DNA of 64,000 nucleotides from Paenibacillus sp. GSMTC-2017 (GTDB lineage: Bacteria > Bacillota > Bacilli > Paenibacillales > Paenibacillaceae), in assembly GCF_016019935.1 (NCBI RefSeq), contig NZ_JAECMT010000003.1, positions 319,388 through 383,387 of the forward strand, in the 5' to 3' direction. A program made the translations under genes and the position numbers. Under the pieces are notes generated by a model. It was not told the DNA's origin and searched no databases. It worked only from the letters and a program-made list of their open reading frames with translations. Of this stretch, positions 7,726 to 16,082 are shown piece after piece. The first letter of the stretch is position 1. Every line of letters begins with the position of its first letter.

Positions 7726-9489
7726 ATGAAAAAACATTGGAATAAATCGTTATTTACTATTCAAGTTGTGAGTATCAATTCCATTTTTTTGATTTTACTT
7801 GTTTATATTTGCATGAACGTTCATTCGCATCCATTTATGGGTATATACGCTGAATTGCATAATGGCAAGTGGCAAGTAACAAAGGTTGATAAAGAATGCG
7901 GAGCAAGCAAATATTACGACATCGAAGAGGGCGACATTGTCCTCAAAGTGGACGGAGTAAGTCCAGATGAGAATTACAATATAAAAAAATGGAACACCGT
8001 AGAGGGATTTTCTTCTGCTTCCTTCGTTAAGTCTAACGGACAAATTATTGGGATCACGGTTGATGATAAGTTAAGTAAAGATTGCATTAATTCTACAATG
8101 CCTTATACGATACTGGCCCTAATCATATGGTCTGTAGGGATTTATGCACTTTATAAACGGCCTCCCTCCAAAGCCCTTCAGTCCTTTTTTTTACTAAATC
8201 AAGTTTCTGCTATCGTTGCTATTACTGCATATCCGGCTAGTAGCGGCTTGTTGTTTGCAAAGGTAGCCAATATTATCTCAGCAGCTTGGATTCCCTATCT
8301 ATTAATCGTTTTATTCATTCGTTTCCCAGTAAAAACGCAAACACCATTTATTTACATCGTTAAACTAATTAACTTATTTAGTGGAATTTTGTTCACTTTA
8401 GCTCTCACGTTATATCTTATTACAGGGTTGTCTAGTGAAATAATGATTGTTTTGTTTAGATACGGATTATCCATTAGCATTGGAATCTCTTATATTGTTG
8501 GGATTGGCATTGCGATAAGGAATATGGTTAGAATCTCACTTGCCGAAAATCGGTTGATGTCGACTTTATTGTTAGTAGGTACCAGCGCAGTTTTACTTAT
8601 TCCTCTCATCTTTTCTATCTTGCCAGAGGTTGTGACGGGGGATGTAATTGTGGTACTCGAAGTAAGTATATTTGCTAACCTCTGTTTACCAGCCATTTTT
8701 CTGTATGCACTTGTCAAGCGACGTGAGTTCAATATTCAAGGTCATGTTCAACAATTGATGCAGGATTATGCTCAAAGTAACCTTTCTCAAAATCGCTTGC
8801 AGCCAACAAGCAGGGAATATACTGATCCAGTCATTGTAAGCCAAATGTTGATTCATGCTCAAGAAGCAGAAAAGCAACGACTAGCGGCACATTTGCACGA
8901 TCATCATTTGCAAAATCTTATTTTTATAATGCGTGATTTTGAAAGGCTTAGTATGAATGATCCGAGCAGGATGGATTCCAATTCCTCTTCCTCCTTGCTG
9001 GAGTCAATGAAAGATGCCATATATGATGTTCGAGAAATTTGTGCCGAGTTATACCCTTCGATGATAGAAGATTTAGGTTTGAGATCTTCTCTGCAATGGC
9101 TCATTCGAGAGACGAAAAACAGACATAACATTTCTATTGATTGGGAGTATATCGACGTTCAAGAAGAACGGCTTCACTATACGGTCAAAGTGAGCCTATT
9201 TAGAATCATGAAAGAATTGGTTGCGAATACGCTCAAGCATGCAAAGGCAAGCCATCTATTTATTAGCCTTGTGTCTAAGTCAAACATGTTGATTTGCGAG
9301 ATAAAGGATAACGGAATGGGTTTTGATCCATCAAGAGATCAATCGGGTAACGTTTCGGGTAAACATTTTGGACTGATTATGGTTCAGAAGCGCATTCACA
9401 ATTTAGGTGGAAAAATGAAAATGATCTCGGACGTTGGGGAAGGAACAAAGGTGACGTTAAGTATTCCTATAGTGGAGGGATCACAATAG
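7726..9489 (+). CDS. ComP-like membrane sensor histidine kinase (PDZ-like domain, polytopic membrane region, HisKA_3)
   Basis: A 587-residue kinase. After a first membrane helix (residues 12-31) comes an extracytoplasmic PDZ-like domain (about 38-118; YDIEEGDIVLKVDGVSP is characteristic). Seven or so more helices (124-330) follow, then a HisKA_3 dimerisation domain with the phospho-acceptor in LAAHLHDHHLQNL (His391) and a HATPase with DNGMGFDP and GLIMVQKRI. This order matches Bacillus ComP, the receptor of the ComX peptide, but lacks ComP's GAF-like segment. The response regulator gene starts 1 base after the stop, so the pair is one unit. A biosynthesis-like operon follows, making it a likely target. 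The ligand is unknown. Confidence 0.88.
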   Translation: MKKHWNKSLFTIQVVSINSIFLILLVYICMNVHSHPFMGIYAELHNGKWQVTKVDKECGASKYYDIEEGDIVLKVDGVSPDENYNIKKWNTVEGFSSASFVKSNGQIIGITVDDKLSKDCINSTMPYTILALIIWSVGIYALYKRPPSKALQSFFLLNQVSAIVAITAYPASSGLLFAKVANIISAAWIPYLLIVLFIRFPVKTQTPFIYIVKLINLFSGILFTLALTLYLITGLSSEIMIVLFRYGLSISIGISYIVGIGIAIRNMVRISLAENRLMSTLLLVGTSAVLLIPLIFSILPEVVTGDVIVVLEVSIFANLCLPAIFLYALVKRREFNIQGHVQQLMQDYAQSNLSQNRLQPTSREYTDPVIVSQMLIHAQEAEKQRLAAHLHDHHLQNLIFIMRDFERLSMNDPSRMDSNSSSSLLESMKDAIYDVREICAELYPSMIEDLGLRSSLQWLIRETKNRHNISIDWEYIDVQEERLHYTVKVSLFRIMKELVANTLKHAKASHLFISLVSKSNMLICEIKDNGMGFDPSRDQSGNVSGKHFGLIMVQKRIHNLGGKMKMISDVGEGTKVTLSIPIVEGSQ

Positions 9490-9490
9490 T

Positions 9491-10111
9491 ATGGGCGGCA
9501 CAAAAGTTTTTTTGGTAGACGATCATCCTATGGTCATGAATGGCCTGCAGTCCTGTTTGGAGCAGGAAGAAGATATTCAAGTGATAGGTGTTTTTCATAG
9601 CGGGGCTGCTGTACTCGAACAATTACAAAAGGGGATATGGCCTGATCTAATTATTACAGATGTGTGTATGAAATCGATAAGCGGATTCGATCTAACTCGT
9701 ACAATTAGAACGAAGTATGGCAGTGAAATAAAAGTAATTATGCTAACGGGTTATTATTTTGAGGAATATATGAAAACAGCATTTGAGCTGGGTGTTCATG
9801 CTTTCATTTGCAAAGAGTCTCCATACAGTGGAATTGTAAATGCTATTCGGCAGAGCATGCTTGGCAATGTGCTTATTCCTGAGACATTTCAACGTGCAGG
9901 AAGAAAAGAGAGTTTAACTGTCGTTGAAGCAAAAGTGTTGCAATTTATTGCAAAAGAATGGACGAATGTGCAAATCGCTGAGAAGCTCGATGTCAGTAAA
10001 AGGACGATTGAAAATCATATTACGAGCATATTGAACAAACTTAACGTGGATTCTCGAGTAGGTGCGGTAGTACAAGGCATTCAAAGAGGAATTATAGGTC
10101 CGTATAGGTAA
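9491..10111 (+). CDS. ComA/NarL-type response regulator
   Basis: A 206-residue regulator with a receiver domain (acidic DD in LVDDHP, phospho-Asp in LIITDVCMKS, Thr in IMLTGY, Lys in FICKES) and a LuxR-type helix-turn-helix (residues about 140-200; LTVVEAKVLQFIAKEWTNVQIAEKL, then VSKRTIENHITSILNKLNV). It is the cognate regulator of the adjacent ComP-like kinase. The first likely target is the operon beginning 160 bases downstream, whose leader holds two dyads. The short receiver-HTH linker and C terminus are normal for the NarL family. Confidence 0.92.
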   Translation: MGGTKVFLVDDHPMVMNGLQSCLEQEEDIQVIGVFHSGAAVLEQLQKGIWPDLIITDVCMKSISGFDLTRTIRTKYGSEIKVIMLTGYYFEEYMKTAFELGVHAFICKESPYSGIVNAIRQSMLGNVLIPETFQRAGRKESLTVVEAKVLQFIAKEWTNVQIAEKLDVSKRTIENHITSILNKLNVDSRVGAVVQGIQRGIIGPYR

Positions 10112-10135
10112 GTTTATATCTTTGAATATTCTGAC

Positions 10136-10174
10136 AATATGTGCAATTACACATATTTAGTTGTGGAAATCCAC
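10136..10174. promoter_or_regulatory. Two dyads upstream of the LuxE-IscU-IscS-U32 operon, candidate response-regulator site
   Basis: AATATGTG at 10136-10143 and its perfect complement at 10150-10157 flank 6 bases. A second dyad, GTGG-AAAT-CCAC, occupies 10163-10174. Both sit about 100-135 bases before the operon's first start codon, in the only gap wide enough for a promoter. LuxR-type regulators bind such paired dyads as dimers. The sequence differs from the Bacillus ComA box, so the link to the neighbouring regulator is inferred from position. Confidence 0.4.
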
Positions 10175-10270
10175 TTTAAATATGCGAGAGATACGGATAG
10201 AAGGAGCTGTGAATCGTATGATAACCTTAGGAAGCTAATCTATTAATGCAATTATTTGGGAGGTCAAACA

Positions 10271-11446
10271 ATGTCGACGATGAAACAATTATTTCAGAAC
10301 ATGAAAGACTTGAATTTGGATCCGGTGAGCATGATTGCTGCCTCAACACGTGAAATGTTTCGATGGGAACGGAAAGACGCTGAGGAAATGATAGGATATT
10401 TGATGGCAAATAACTTCAAATACCATTATGAAAAAAACACGTTCTATCGCAAAATTTGCGATGAAAGGGGCGTGACACCAGAGCAGGTTCAAGGTTTCAC
10501 CGACATTAACAGTATACCACTTATCCCAGTAGCTAATTTTAAACAAGCAGATTCCCACTTGCTTATGTCGAAGTCACTCAGTGAAGTTGAGTTTGAAATG
10601 AGAAGTACGGGAACGAGCGGTATTCCTTCTTTATCCCGCAGAGACTCCCAGTCTGTCAGCCGAGCTGTTTTCGGATTATATGCGATGTATCGAGATCTGT
10701 TTCAGTTTTCAAAAGGAGCAGGATTGTTTTTGTTCCCTTCCCCGGAGGAAATGCCTGAGATGGGAATGGTTAAGGTGCTTAATATGTTTGGAGGGTTGTT
10801 TGACGCTACAAAGTGTCTAGTAAAAAGAGCCTCGTTCAAACCGAAAGAAGCGATTGAAGTATTGCAAAATTGGGATGGCATTCATACTCGCCATATTGTG
10901 GGACCTCCTTTCCTCGTATATAAACTTATCAACTATCTAAAAGAAAATAACATTCGTCTTAAGCTGGATAAAGGAACAAAAATTATTAACCTCGGAGGTT
11001 GGAAGCGGTTCTGTGGAATGGAAATTCCGAGAGAGCAGTACAACCAAGAGATTGCAGAATATTTAGGTATAGAAGAGAACCAGGTTAGGGATATGTACGG
11101 TCTTGTAGAATCAAATATTTTGGCAATTGAATGTGAAGAGCACTCCAAGCATGTACCGCCTTGGGTATACTTCTCCGTCCGTGACGTAAAGGATCTTTCA
11201 CAAGAAGTTCCTCAAGGGCGCCGGGGTGTACTTGCCATAATGGACCCAATATCGCTTGCATATCCAGGTTTTATTTTGACCGAGGACTTGGTTTATTTGG
11301 AGAAAGAAAACGAATGTGCTTGCGGTCGGGTAGGACAAAAAGTTGTCTACATATCCCGTATTGCTGGCGCAGAAGTTGGTTGTTGTGCCATTAATTTAGA
11401 GAAGCATATGGATGAGATGGAAGCTGATTTGACGTGCAACGTATAG
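10271..11446 (+). CDS. LuxE/PaaK-type acyl-activating enzyme (acyl-protein synthetase family)
   Basis: A 391-residue member of the LuxE branch of the adenylate-forming superfamily. LuxE activates a fatty acid with ATP and holds it as an acyl-enzyme; PaaK relatives make CoA thioesters. The P-loop-like ATP motif STGTSG is at residues 112-117, and the C-terminal half has the usual MYGLVESN and DPISLAYPGFILTEDLV segments. A CACGR and a GCC motif near the end supply cysteines that could carry an acyl group. ATG 10271 follows a GGGAGGT ribosome site. It opens a seven-gene operon with no LuxC or LuxD beside it, so bioluminescence is not implied. Substrate unknown. Confidence 0.82.
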   Translation: MSTMKQLFQNMKDLNLDPVSMIAASTREMFRWERKDAEEMIGYLMANNFKYHYEKNTFYRKICDERGVTPEQVQGFTDINSIPLIPVANFKQADSHLLMSKSLSEVEFEMRSTGTSGIPSLSRRDSQSVSRAVFGLYAMYRDLFQFSKGAGLFLFPSPEEMPEMGMVKVLNMFGGLFDATKCLVKRASFKPKEAIEVLQNWDGIHTRHIVGPPFLVYKLINYLKENNIRLKLDKGTKIINLGGWKRFCGMEIPREQYNQEIAEYLGIEENQVRDMYGLVESNILAIECEEHSKHVPPWVYFSVRDVKDLSQEVPQGRRGVLAIMDPISLAYPGFILTEDLVYLEKENECACGRVGQKVVYISRIAGAEVGCCAINLEKHMDEMEADLTCNV

Positions 11447-11477
11447 TCATGGAAACGAAAAAGCGAGGAGCGTATCT

Positions 11478-11834
11478 ATGTATAATTCTATCATTGTAGA
11501 TCATTTCACTTCACCTCGAAACATAGGGGAGCTTGAAGATAGGGATGAGGAAATCAGCATAGGGAATCCAGTATGCGGAGATACCATTCATCTGCATTTG
11601 AAAAAGAATGACAAGACAATCGTTGACGTGAAGTTTAAAGCTTACGGATGTGCCACATCCATTGCGACAGCTAGCGTTTTCTCTGAATACATTAAGAACA
11701 AAACGATCGATCAAATTCGCGAAACGGTAAATCCAGCTCGTGAAGAAATGTTAGGTGAACTGGAACCTTCACAGCGTCATTGCCTTGATATTTTGGCACA
11801 GTTATTCGGTCATTTCGACAGAATCACTGCTTAG
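11478..11834 (+). CDS. IscU/NifU-N-type iron-sulfur cluster scaffold
   Basis: A 118-residue scaffold protein on which Fe-S clusters are built. All ligands are present: Cys33 and Asp35 in NPVCGD, Cys58 in YGCATSIATAS, and His101-Cys102 in QRHCLD. It lacks the zinc-site insertion of SufU proteins, which are the usual scaffold in Firmicutes, and looks more like IscU/NifU. ATG 11478 has a GAGGAG site. It sits 9 bases before a cysteine desulfurase, so the two form a dedicated Fe-S assembly pair inside this operon. The likely clients are the two U32 proteins downstream. Confidence 0.9.
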   Translation: MYNSIIVDHFTSPRNIGELEDRDEEISIGNPVCGDTIHLHLKKNDKTIVDVKFKAYGCATSIATASVFSEYIKNKTIDQIRETVNPAREEMLGELEPSQRHCLDILAQLFGHFDRITA

Positions 11835-11843
11835 GAGGACGTT

Positions 11844-13013
11844 ATGGCTGAACGATATTTCGACTATAATGCAACGACTCCATTAGACTATGAAACAGCG
11901 AACTGGATGTTTGAGCAGATAGGGCTGTTCGGCAATCCATCGAGTACGCATACGTACGGTGATCAAGCGAAACAAGCATTGATCCGTGCTAGGGAGCAAA
12001 TATCGCTGGCTCTAGGATCTTTGCCAGAGGAAATTATTATTACTTCTGGTGGTTCGGAGTCAAATAATTTTGCGATAAAGGGATGGCTGAGTCAATTTCT
12101 GGGCTGCCCCGGACACATTGTGACAACTTGCATGGAACATCCTTCTGTCTTGCAAGTTGTTCAGTATATGGTAAAAAGTCATGGCTTCCAAGCGACGTAT
12201 CTCCCTGTGAACAGAGAAGGTTTTGTAGCGGTAGACGACTTTAAGAGGGCACTGCGTCCAGATACTCAACTGGTCACAGTAATGTTAGCGAACAACGAAC
12301 TAGGCACTTTGCAGCCGATTCGAGAAATGGTTGACGCAGCTAGAGGGCACGAGCTCTTTTTTCATACCGATGCTGTGCAGGCAGTGGGTAAAGTGCCGAT
12401 CGGGCTCCAGCAATTAGGGGTTGACGCGCTTTCCTTTTCAGCGCACAAATTTAATGGACCTAAGGGCATTGGCGGTTTGTTTGTGCGAAAAGGTATTGTA
12501 TTGGAGCCGCTTATACACGGAGGCGGTCAGGAAGCTGGATGGCGCAGCGGAACGGAAAATTTGCTGGCTGTAATGGGTATGGGTAAAGCTTGCGAAACAT
12601 TGACAGAACGGGCATTAGTGTTGCATGAAAGAAGCTTAAGAATGAAGCAACTGCTTGTTAGGGAGTTGCTGAAAATACCTAAGTGCTCGCTTAACGGTTC
12701 TTCCGATCATCTGCGTACGCTACCTAATACAGTAAATGTTTGCTTTAACGATGTGCGCGGCGAAGCACTTGCTGCACAGCTAAGCATGCTTCATGGAATT
12801 GCCATTTCAGTTGGCTCAGCTTGCAGCGCCAATAAGGAGACAAAGTTATCTCATGTTCTGACAGCGATAGGACTAACGGAAAGTGAAATCAAATCATCGG
12901 TGCGGATTAGTTTTGGTCCGAATACGACGGAGGACGATATTTGCTTTTTGAGCGAGTCTATTCATCAATTAGTTACTAATTTGCGTAAGCTTCTTCCGGT
13001 TGAAATGAGATAG
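11844..13013 (+). CDS. Cysteine desulfurase (NifS/IscS type)
   Basis: A 389-residue PLP enzyme that removes sulfur from cysteine and passes it as persulfide to a scaffold. The PLP lysine is Lys202 in SFSAHKFNGPKGIGG, the PLP-binding region HTDAVQAVGK is at 174-183, and the catalytic cysteine is Cys327 in GSACSANKE, on the long loop typical of the IscS/NifS group rather than SufS. A TAGGAGGA ribosome site overlaps the preceding IscU-like gene's end. Its place between an IscU-like scaffold and two cysteine-rich U32 proteins argues for a dedicated cluster-supply role rather than general housekeeping. Confidence 0.93.
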   Translation: MAERYFDYNATTPLDYETANWMFEQIGLFGNPSSTHTYGDQAKQALIRAREQISLALGSLPEEIIITSGGSESNNFAIKGWLSQFLGCPGHIVTTCMEHPSVLQVVQYMVKSHGFQATYLPVNREGFVAVDDFKRALRPDTQLVTVMLANNELGTLQPIREMVDAARGHELFFHTDAVQAVGKVPIGLQQLGVDALSFSAHKFNGPKGIGGLFVRKGIVLEPLIHGGGQEAGWRSGTENLLAVMGMGKACETLTERALVLHERSLRMKQLLVRELLKIPKCSLNGSSDHLRTLPNTVNVCFNDVRGEALAAQLSMLHGIAISVGSACSANKETKLSHVLTAIGLTESEIKSSVRISFGPNTTEDDICFLSESIHQLVTNLRKLLPVEMR

Positions 13014-13027
13014 GAGGGCGATTCAAG

Positions 13028-13975
13028 ATGAATATTGTGGCTCCAGCTAGATCGCCTTTTATGCTGAAAGAAATGATAGAGGCAGGTGCAAACGAGGTAT
13101 ACATCGGTTTGAAACCAAAAAGTTTGCGGAAGCTTTCGTTCGACGGACGGTTTCAAACGGTAGCGGATTATCCTGCCCATGTAGAGGACGAAGAGACGCT
13201 TGAAAGTATGGTCAAATTTGCGAAGCGGGATGGTATAAAGGTTGCTTTTATGGCCAATCCCATTTTGCTCCCACGGGATTATGAGGATGAATATAAGAGA
13301 CATGTTGCTACCGCTGTGGAGATTGGGGTCGACTTTGTCACTGTATCCTCACTGCAATGTGCCCGAATTATTCGCAAAGCGGGAATTACCGTTCCTCTTA
13401 TTGCAGGCTCTAGCTTTTCTTTGCTCAACAGAGGTGCGCTACGGATGCTCAAAGATTGGGGTTTCGAGCGTGCAAACGTGCCGCACTCTATATCCATTGA
13501 AGAATTAGCTGGCTGGAAGGAAGAAGGACTTCAGCTGCAAATGACAGGAAACTTCGGAAGTGGCAGTGTGCCAGGTTTATGCCGTTTGTGGGAGTCCCCT
13601 AACAATTTGGAAATGGGAGACGGAACCCGTTCCGTATACCGGCTTACGCTGCCAAACGGCGGGACCCTAGACCAATCCTCATTTCTGGACGCGGCGACTG
13701 ACTGTAGTTTATGTAGTCTTAGAGAATTAGAGCAAGCAGGCATAAGTTCCATTAAGCTCATTGGCAGGGAGGCACCAAATCCTTCAACACTTGCTGTCGT
13801 CATAGATCTCTTTAGACAATGGCTTGATATGGAGTCCGAAGGGAAACCCGTAAGCAAAAAGATCGAAGTGATGGAAAGAGAAATGTTAATGTGGACGATG
13901 AAGTGGGTGCCGCGGTTTTGCGATAAACAAAGATGTACATATCTCGCGACGCCGGTTACGAACAGTTATGTATAG
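13028..13975 (+). CDS. U32-family protein (UbiU/YhbU-like), putative Fe-S protein
   Basis: A 315-residue U32 (former peptidase) protein. The N terminus (IVAPARSPFMLKEMIEAGANEVYIGL) is the typical first strand and helix of the U32 TIM barrel. Cysteines lie at 111, 185, 226, 229, 298 and 303; GLCRLW (185) and DCSLC (226, 229) fall where U32 enzymes carry cluster ligands, though the spacing differs from E. coli UbiU. U32 proteins such as UbiU-UbiV and TrhP/RlhA are linked to O2-independent hydroxylation with prephenate as oxygen donor. It is 14 bases after the desulfurase and 27 before a second U32 gene, suggesting a heterodimer. A proteolytic role is less likely. Confidence 0.8.
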   Translation: MNIVAPARSPFMLKEMIEAGANEVYIGLKPKSLRKLSFDGRFQTVADYPAHVEDEETLESMVKFAKRDGIKVAFMANPILLPRDYEDEYKRHVATAVEIGVDFVTVSSLQCARIIRKAGITVPLIAGSSFSLLNRGALRMLKDWGFERANVPHSISIEELAGWKEEGLQLQMTGNFGSGSVPGLCRLWESPNNLEMGDGTRSVYRLTLPNGGTLDQSSFLDAATDCSLCSLRELEQAGISSIKLIGREAPNPSTLAVVIDLFRQWLDMESEGKPVSKKIEVMEREMLMWTMKWVPRFCDKQRCTYLATPVTNSYV

Positions 13976-14002
13976 TTTAGAACGGGAGAGGGGTGAGCTT
14001 TC

Positions 14003-14878
14003 ATGATGAGTAGAAAAAGGGAACTTCGGCTGTATCCCTCTCAATTTGTTCTGCTACAGGAAGATGATCTTGCAGGTTATGACTCTATCTGTGTTGGTCA
14101 TCCAAGCTGTGTACATAAAATGGTTGGACTTACGGAAGCCGTAATCGAGAGGGCATTGCAGTGGGGGATTGAAATCAATGTTGAAATTCCTGTTTTGTAC
14201 GATACACATTACGCTGAATGGATGGAACGGATTGAGTCATGGCTTCATTTTCCTATCGGATTAGTCATACACGACCTTGGAACGTTGCACGGCGTCCACC
14301 GGATGTTGCATGGAACCCATCGCAAGATAACGCTAGGGCGTAATTTGGTTTATAGCTTCTACAATTGTCCTTGGCATGACGACATTTTGCAGGAAGAAGA
14401 TATTGATGTACGCGCGAAGTGGGGAGAGCTTAACCTCGATAACGACGCTATGATCGACATACTTAGAGAATATAGGGTGTCAGCGATAGATGTTGATCTA
14501 TCGCCTGCCCTTGAGGATTCCATCAGGCGAATTCGAGCGCAAGGTATTGAGGTGAATGGATTTGTAGAGTCGCCTCTTGCCTCTACCTCAAGAGCTTGCC
14601 ATACACTGCGTTATTATAAAGGAGTCAAAGGGCAATGCCAACATCTGTGCGAAGAGCCCATTATGCTGGAGCCTAAACAACGCTGGAATAGATTTGATGA
14701 TTCACTAGTTCGTATTGGTAAACCGAGCCGAGATGCGCTTGGGATATTGCAAGTATTCGGGAATACGATCGTTCGGAAGTTAGAGAAACCTGTAGAAGTA
14801 AGTTATGAAATTGATGTGCTCTGTGAGGATGTTCGTTATACCGCTACATCGAAACTTAGGGAGGCCAAGTTATGCTGA
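14003..14878 (+). CDS. U32-family protein with UbiV-like four-cysteine pattern
   Basis: A 291-residue, shorter U32 protein. Cys36 (HPSC), Cys199, Cys212 and Cys216 (ACHT...GQCQHLC) reproduce the UbiV arrangement, in which a distant N-terminal cysteine joins three near the middle with gaps of 13 and 4. In UbiV these bind a 4Fe-4S cluster. Organisms of this type use menaquinone and do not make ubiquinone, so a ubiquinone role is unlikely; a related hydroxylation or oxygen-insertion step on another molecule is my inference. Its stop overlaps the next gene's start by 7 bases. ATG 14003 is immediately followed by a second ATG. Confidence 0.78.
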   Translation: MMSRKRELRLYPSQFVLLQEDDLAGYDSICVGHPSCVHKMVGLTEAVIERALQWGIEINVEIPVLYDTHYAEWMERIESWLHFPIGLVIHDLGTLHGVHRMLHGTHRKITLGRNLVYSFYNCPWHDDILQEEDIDVRAKWGELNLDNDAMIDILREYRVSAIDVDLSPALEDSIRRIRAQGIEVNGFVESPLASTSRACHTLRYYKGVKGQCQHLCEEPIMLEPKQRWNRFDDSLVRIGKPSRDALGILQVFGNTIVRKLEKPVEVSYEIDVLCEDVRYTATSKLREAKLC

Positions 14879-16035
14879 CTAGCACTGAACTGAACCGTGA
14901 AGCAATATTAGAAAGTGTAGAGGAACTCATATGCGATTATCTGAGGCCAAATGCAAAAAAAATTGACCAAACAGGACAATTTCCAAGAGAAAATATGACG
15001 GCACTAGCGGAAGCGGGTTTACTGGGGCTTATAATTCCTCGTGAATTAGGAGGGCTCGGTGCAACACCTTCCTTATATAAAGAGATAGTGATGCGTCTTG
15101 CTAGTGCATGTGCTTCGACTGCACTTGTATTCGTCCAGCATATGTCGGCAACGTCAGTCATGTTATATGGTGCTCATCAGCCGTATGTTCAAACGTGGCT
15201 TAAAGGAATCGTTGATGGTCAATGTTTGGCAACGATCGCCTTTAGTGAAGCGGAATCAGGCTGTTATTTCTTTCTTCCAGTTAGCCAAGCAAAGTCCGAA
15301 GGTGAAGATCATTTTGTTCTAAATACGAAAAAAACGATGGTTACTAGTGCAGGCGAAGCAGATATTTACGTCGTCTCCACACGTTCAACTTTCGCAACGA
15401 ATTCAATGCAAAGCGACTTCTTTATTCTCACACGGGAAACGGAAGGATTTAGTTTAGGCGGCGTATGGGAAGGAATGGGCCTTCGTGGAAACTGCAGCGC
15501 TCCTATGACGGTGAAGGATTGCCTTGTCCATCGTGACAAGTTAATAGGAACGGAAGGGGAAGGTTTTAAAATTGTTCAGCGTTCTTTGCTTCCTATGGGG
15601 CAAATCGGGATATCATCTCTAAATCTTGGCATTGCAAAGGCTATTTTTGATGAATCAGTTGCTTACGTTAAGAAACGTCATTATTCCCATTTGGATGCAG
15701 GATTGTCCTCCTTCCAAAGTGTTCAGCAGACGATTGGCAAGATGAAGGTGTTGTATGATCAAGCTGAGAAGTCGCTGCAAACCGTCTGTCGCCTGATGGA
15801 AGAAGGAAGCATTGACTTAGTGTCGACGCTAGAGATCAAAGTTATGGCATGTGAGACTGTAATTAGAATGGCGGAATACAGTTTGAATGTGTGCGGAGGT
15901 TTTGCTTACTCGTCGCACTCACCGCTGGAGCGTCTTATTCGAGACAGTAAGGCTGGAACGATCATGGGACCAACACCAGAGGTGCTAAAAGAACTGATCG
16001 GCCGAACGTTGCTCGACGTTCCGACGAAGCTGTAG
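14872..16035 (+). CDS. Acyl-CoA dehydrogenase-family flavoprotein
   Basis: A 387-residue protein with full acyl-CoA dehydrogenase architecture: helical N domain, middle beta domain (IAFSEAESG near residue 121; MGLRGNCSAPM near 201) and C-terminal helices (NVCGGFAYSSHSPLERLIRDSKAG, 336-358). The family forms alpha-beta double bonds in acyl-thioesters using FAD. In the C-terminal signature IxEGTxEI, the position of the usual catalytic glutamate is Gly (IMGPTPEV), as in members that carry the base on an earlier helix or do other chemistry. ATG 14872 overlaps the U32 gene and has a GGGAGG site, so coupling is likely. Confidence 0.85.
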   Translation: MLTSTELNREAILESVEELICDYLRPNAKKIDQTGQFPRENMTALAEAGLLGLIIPRELGGLGATPSLYKEIVMRLASACASTALVFVQHMSATSVMLYGAHQPYVQTWLKGIVDGQCLATIAFSEAESGCYFFLPVSQAKSEGEDHFVLNTKKTMVTSAGEADIYVVSTRSTFATNSMQSDFFILTRETEGFSLGGVWEGMGLRGNCSAPMTVKDCLVHRDKLIGTEGEGFKIVQRSLLPMGQIGISSLNLGIAKAIFDESVAYVKKRHYSHLDAGLSSFQSVQQTIGKMKVLYDQAEKSLQTVCRLMEEGSIDLVSTLEIKVMACETVIRMAEYSLNVCGGFAYSSHSPLERLIRDSKAGTIMGPTPEVLKELIGRTLLDVPTKL

Positions 16036-16082
16036 AAGAGAATATGGAACATACGATCATGGGATGAAGGGAGTTGTCCGAT

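Noticed and set aside
7642..9489. A ComQXPA quorum-sensing cassette
   Set aside because: Only the kinase and regulator match; no ComQ isoprenyl transferase or recognisable ComX lies upstream, so the name is not applied.
10271..11446. A lux bioluminescence gene
   Set aside because: No luxA, B, C or D homologues are near; LuxE-type enzymes occur in many non-luminous contexts.
13028..14878. Collagenase-type U32 peptidases
   Set aside because: Gene context with Fe-S assembly and the UbiV-like cysteine pattern favour a redox role; proteolysis has weak support in this family.
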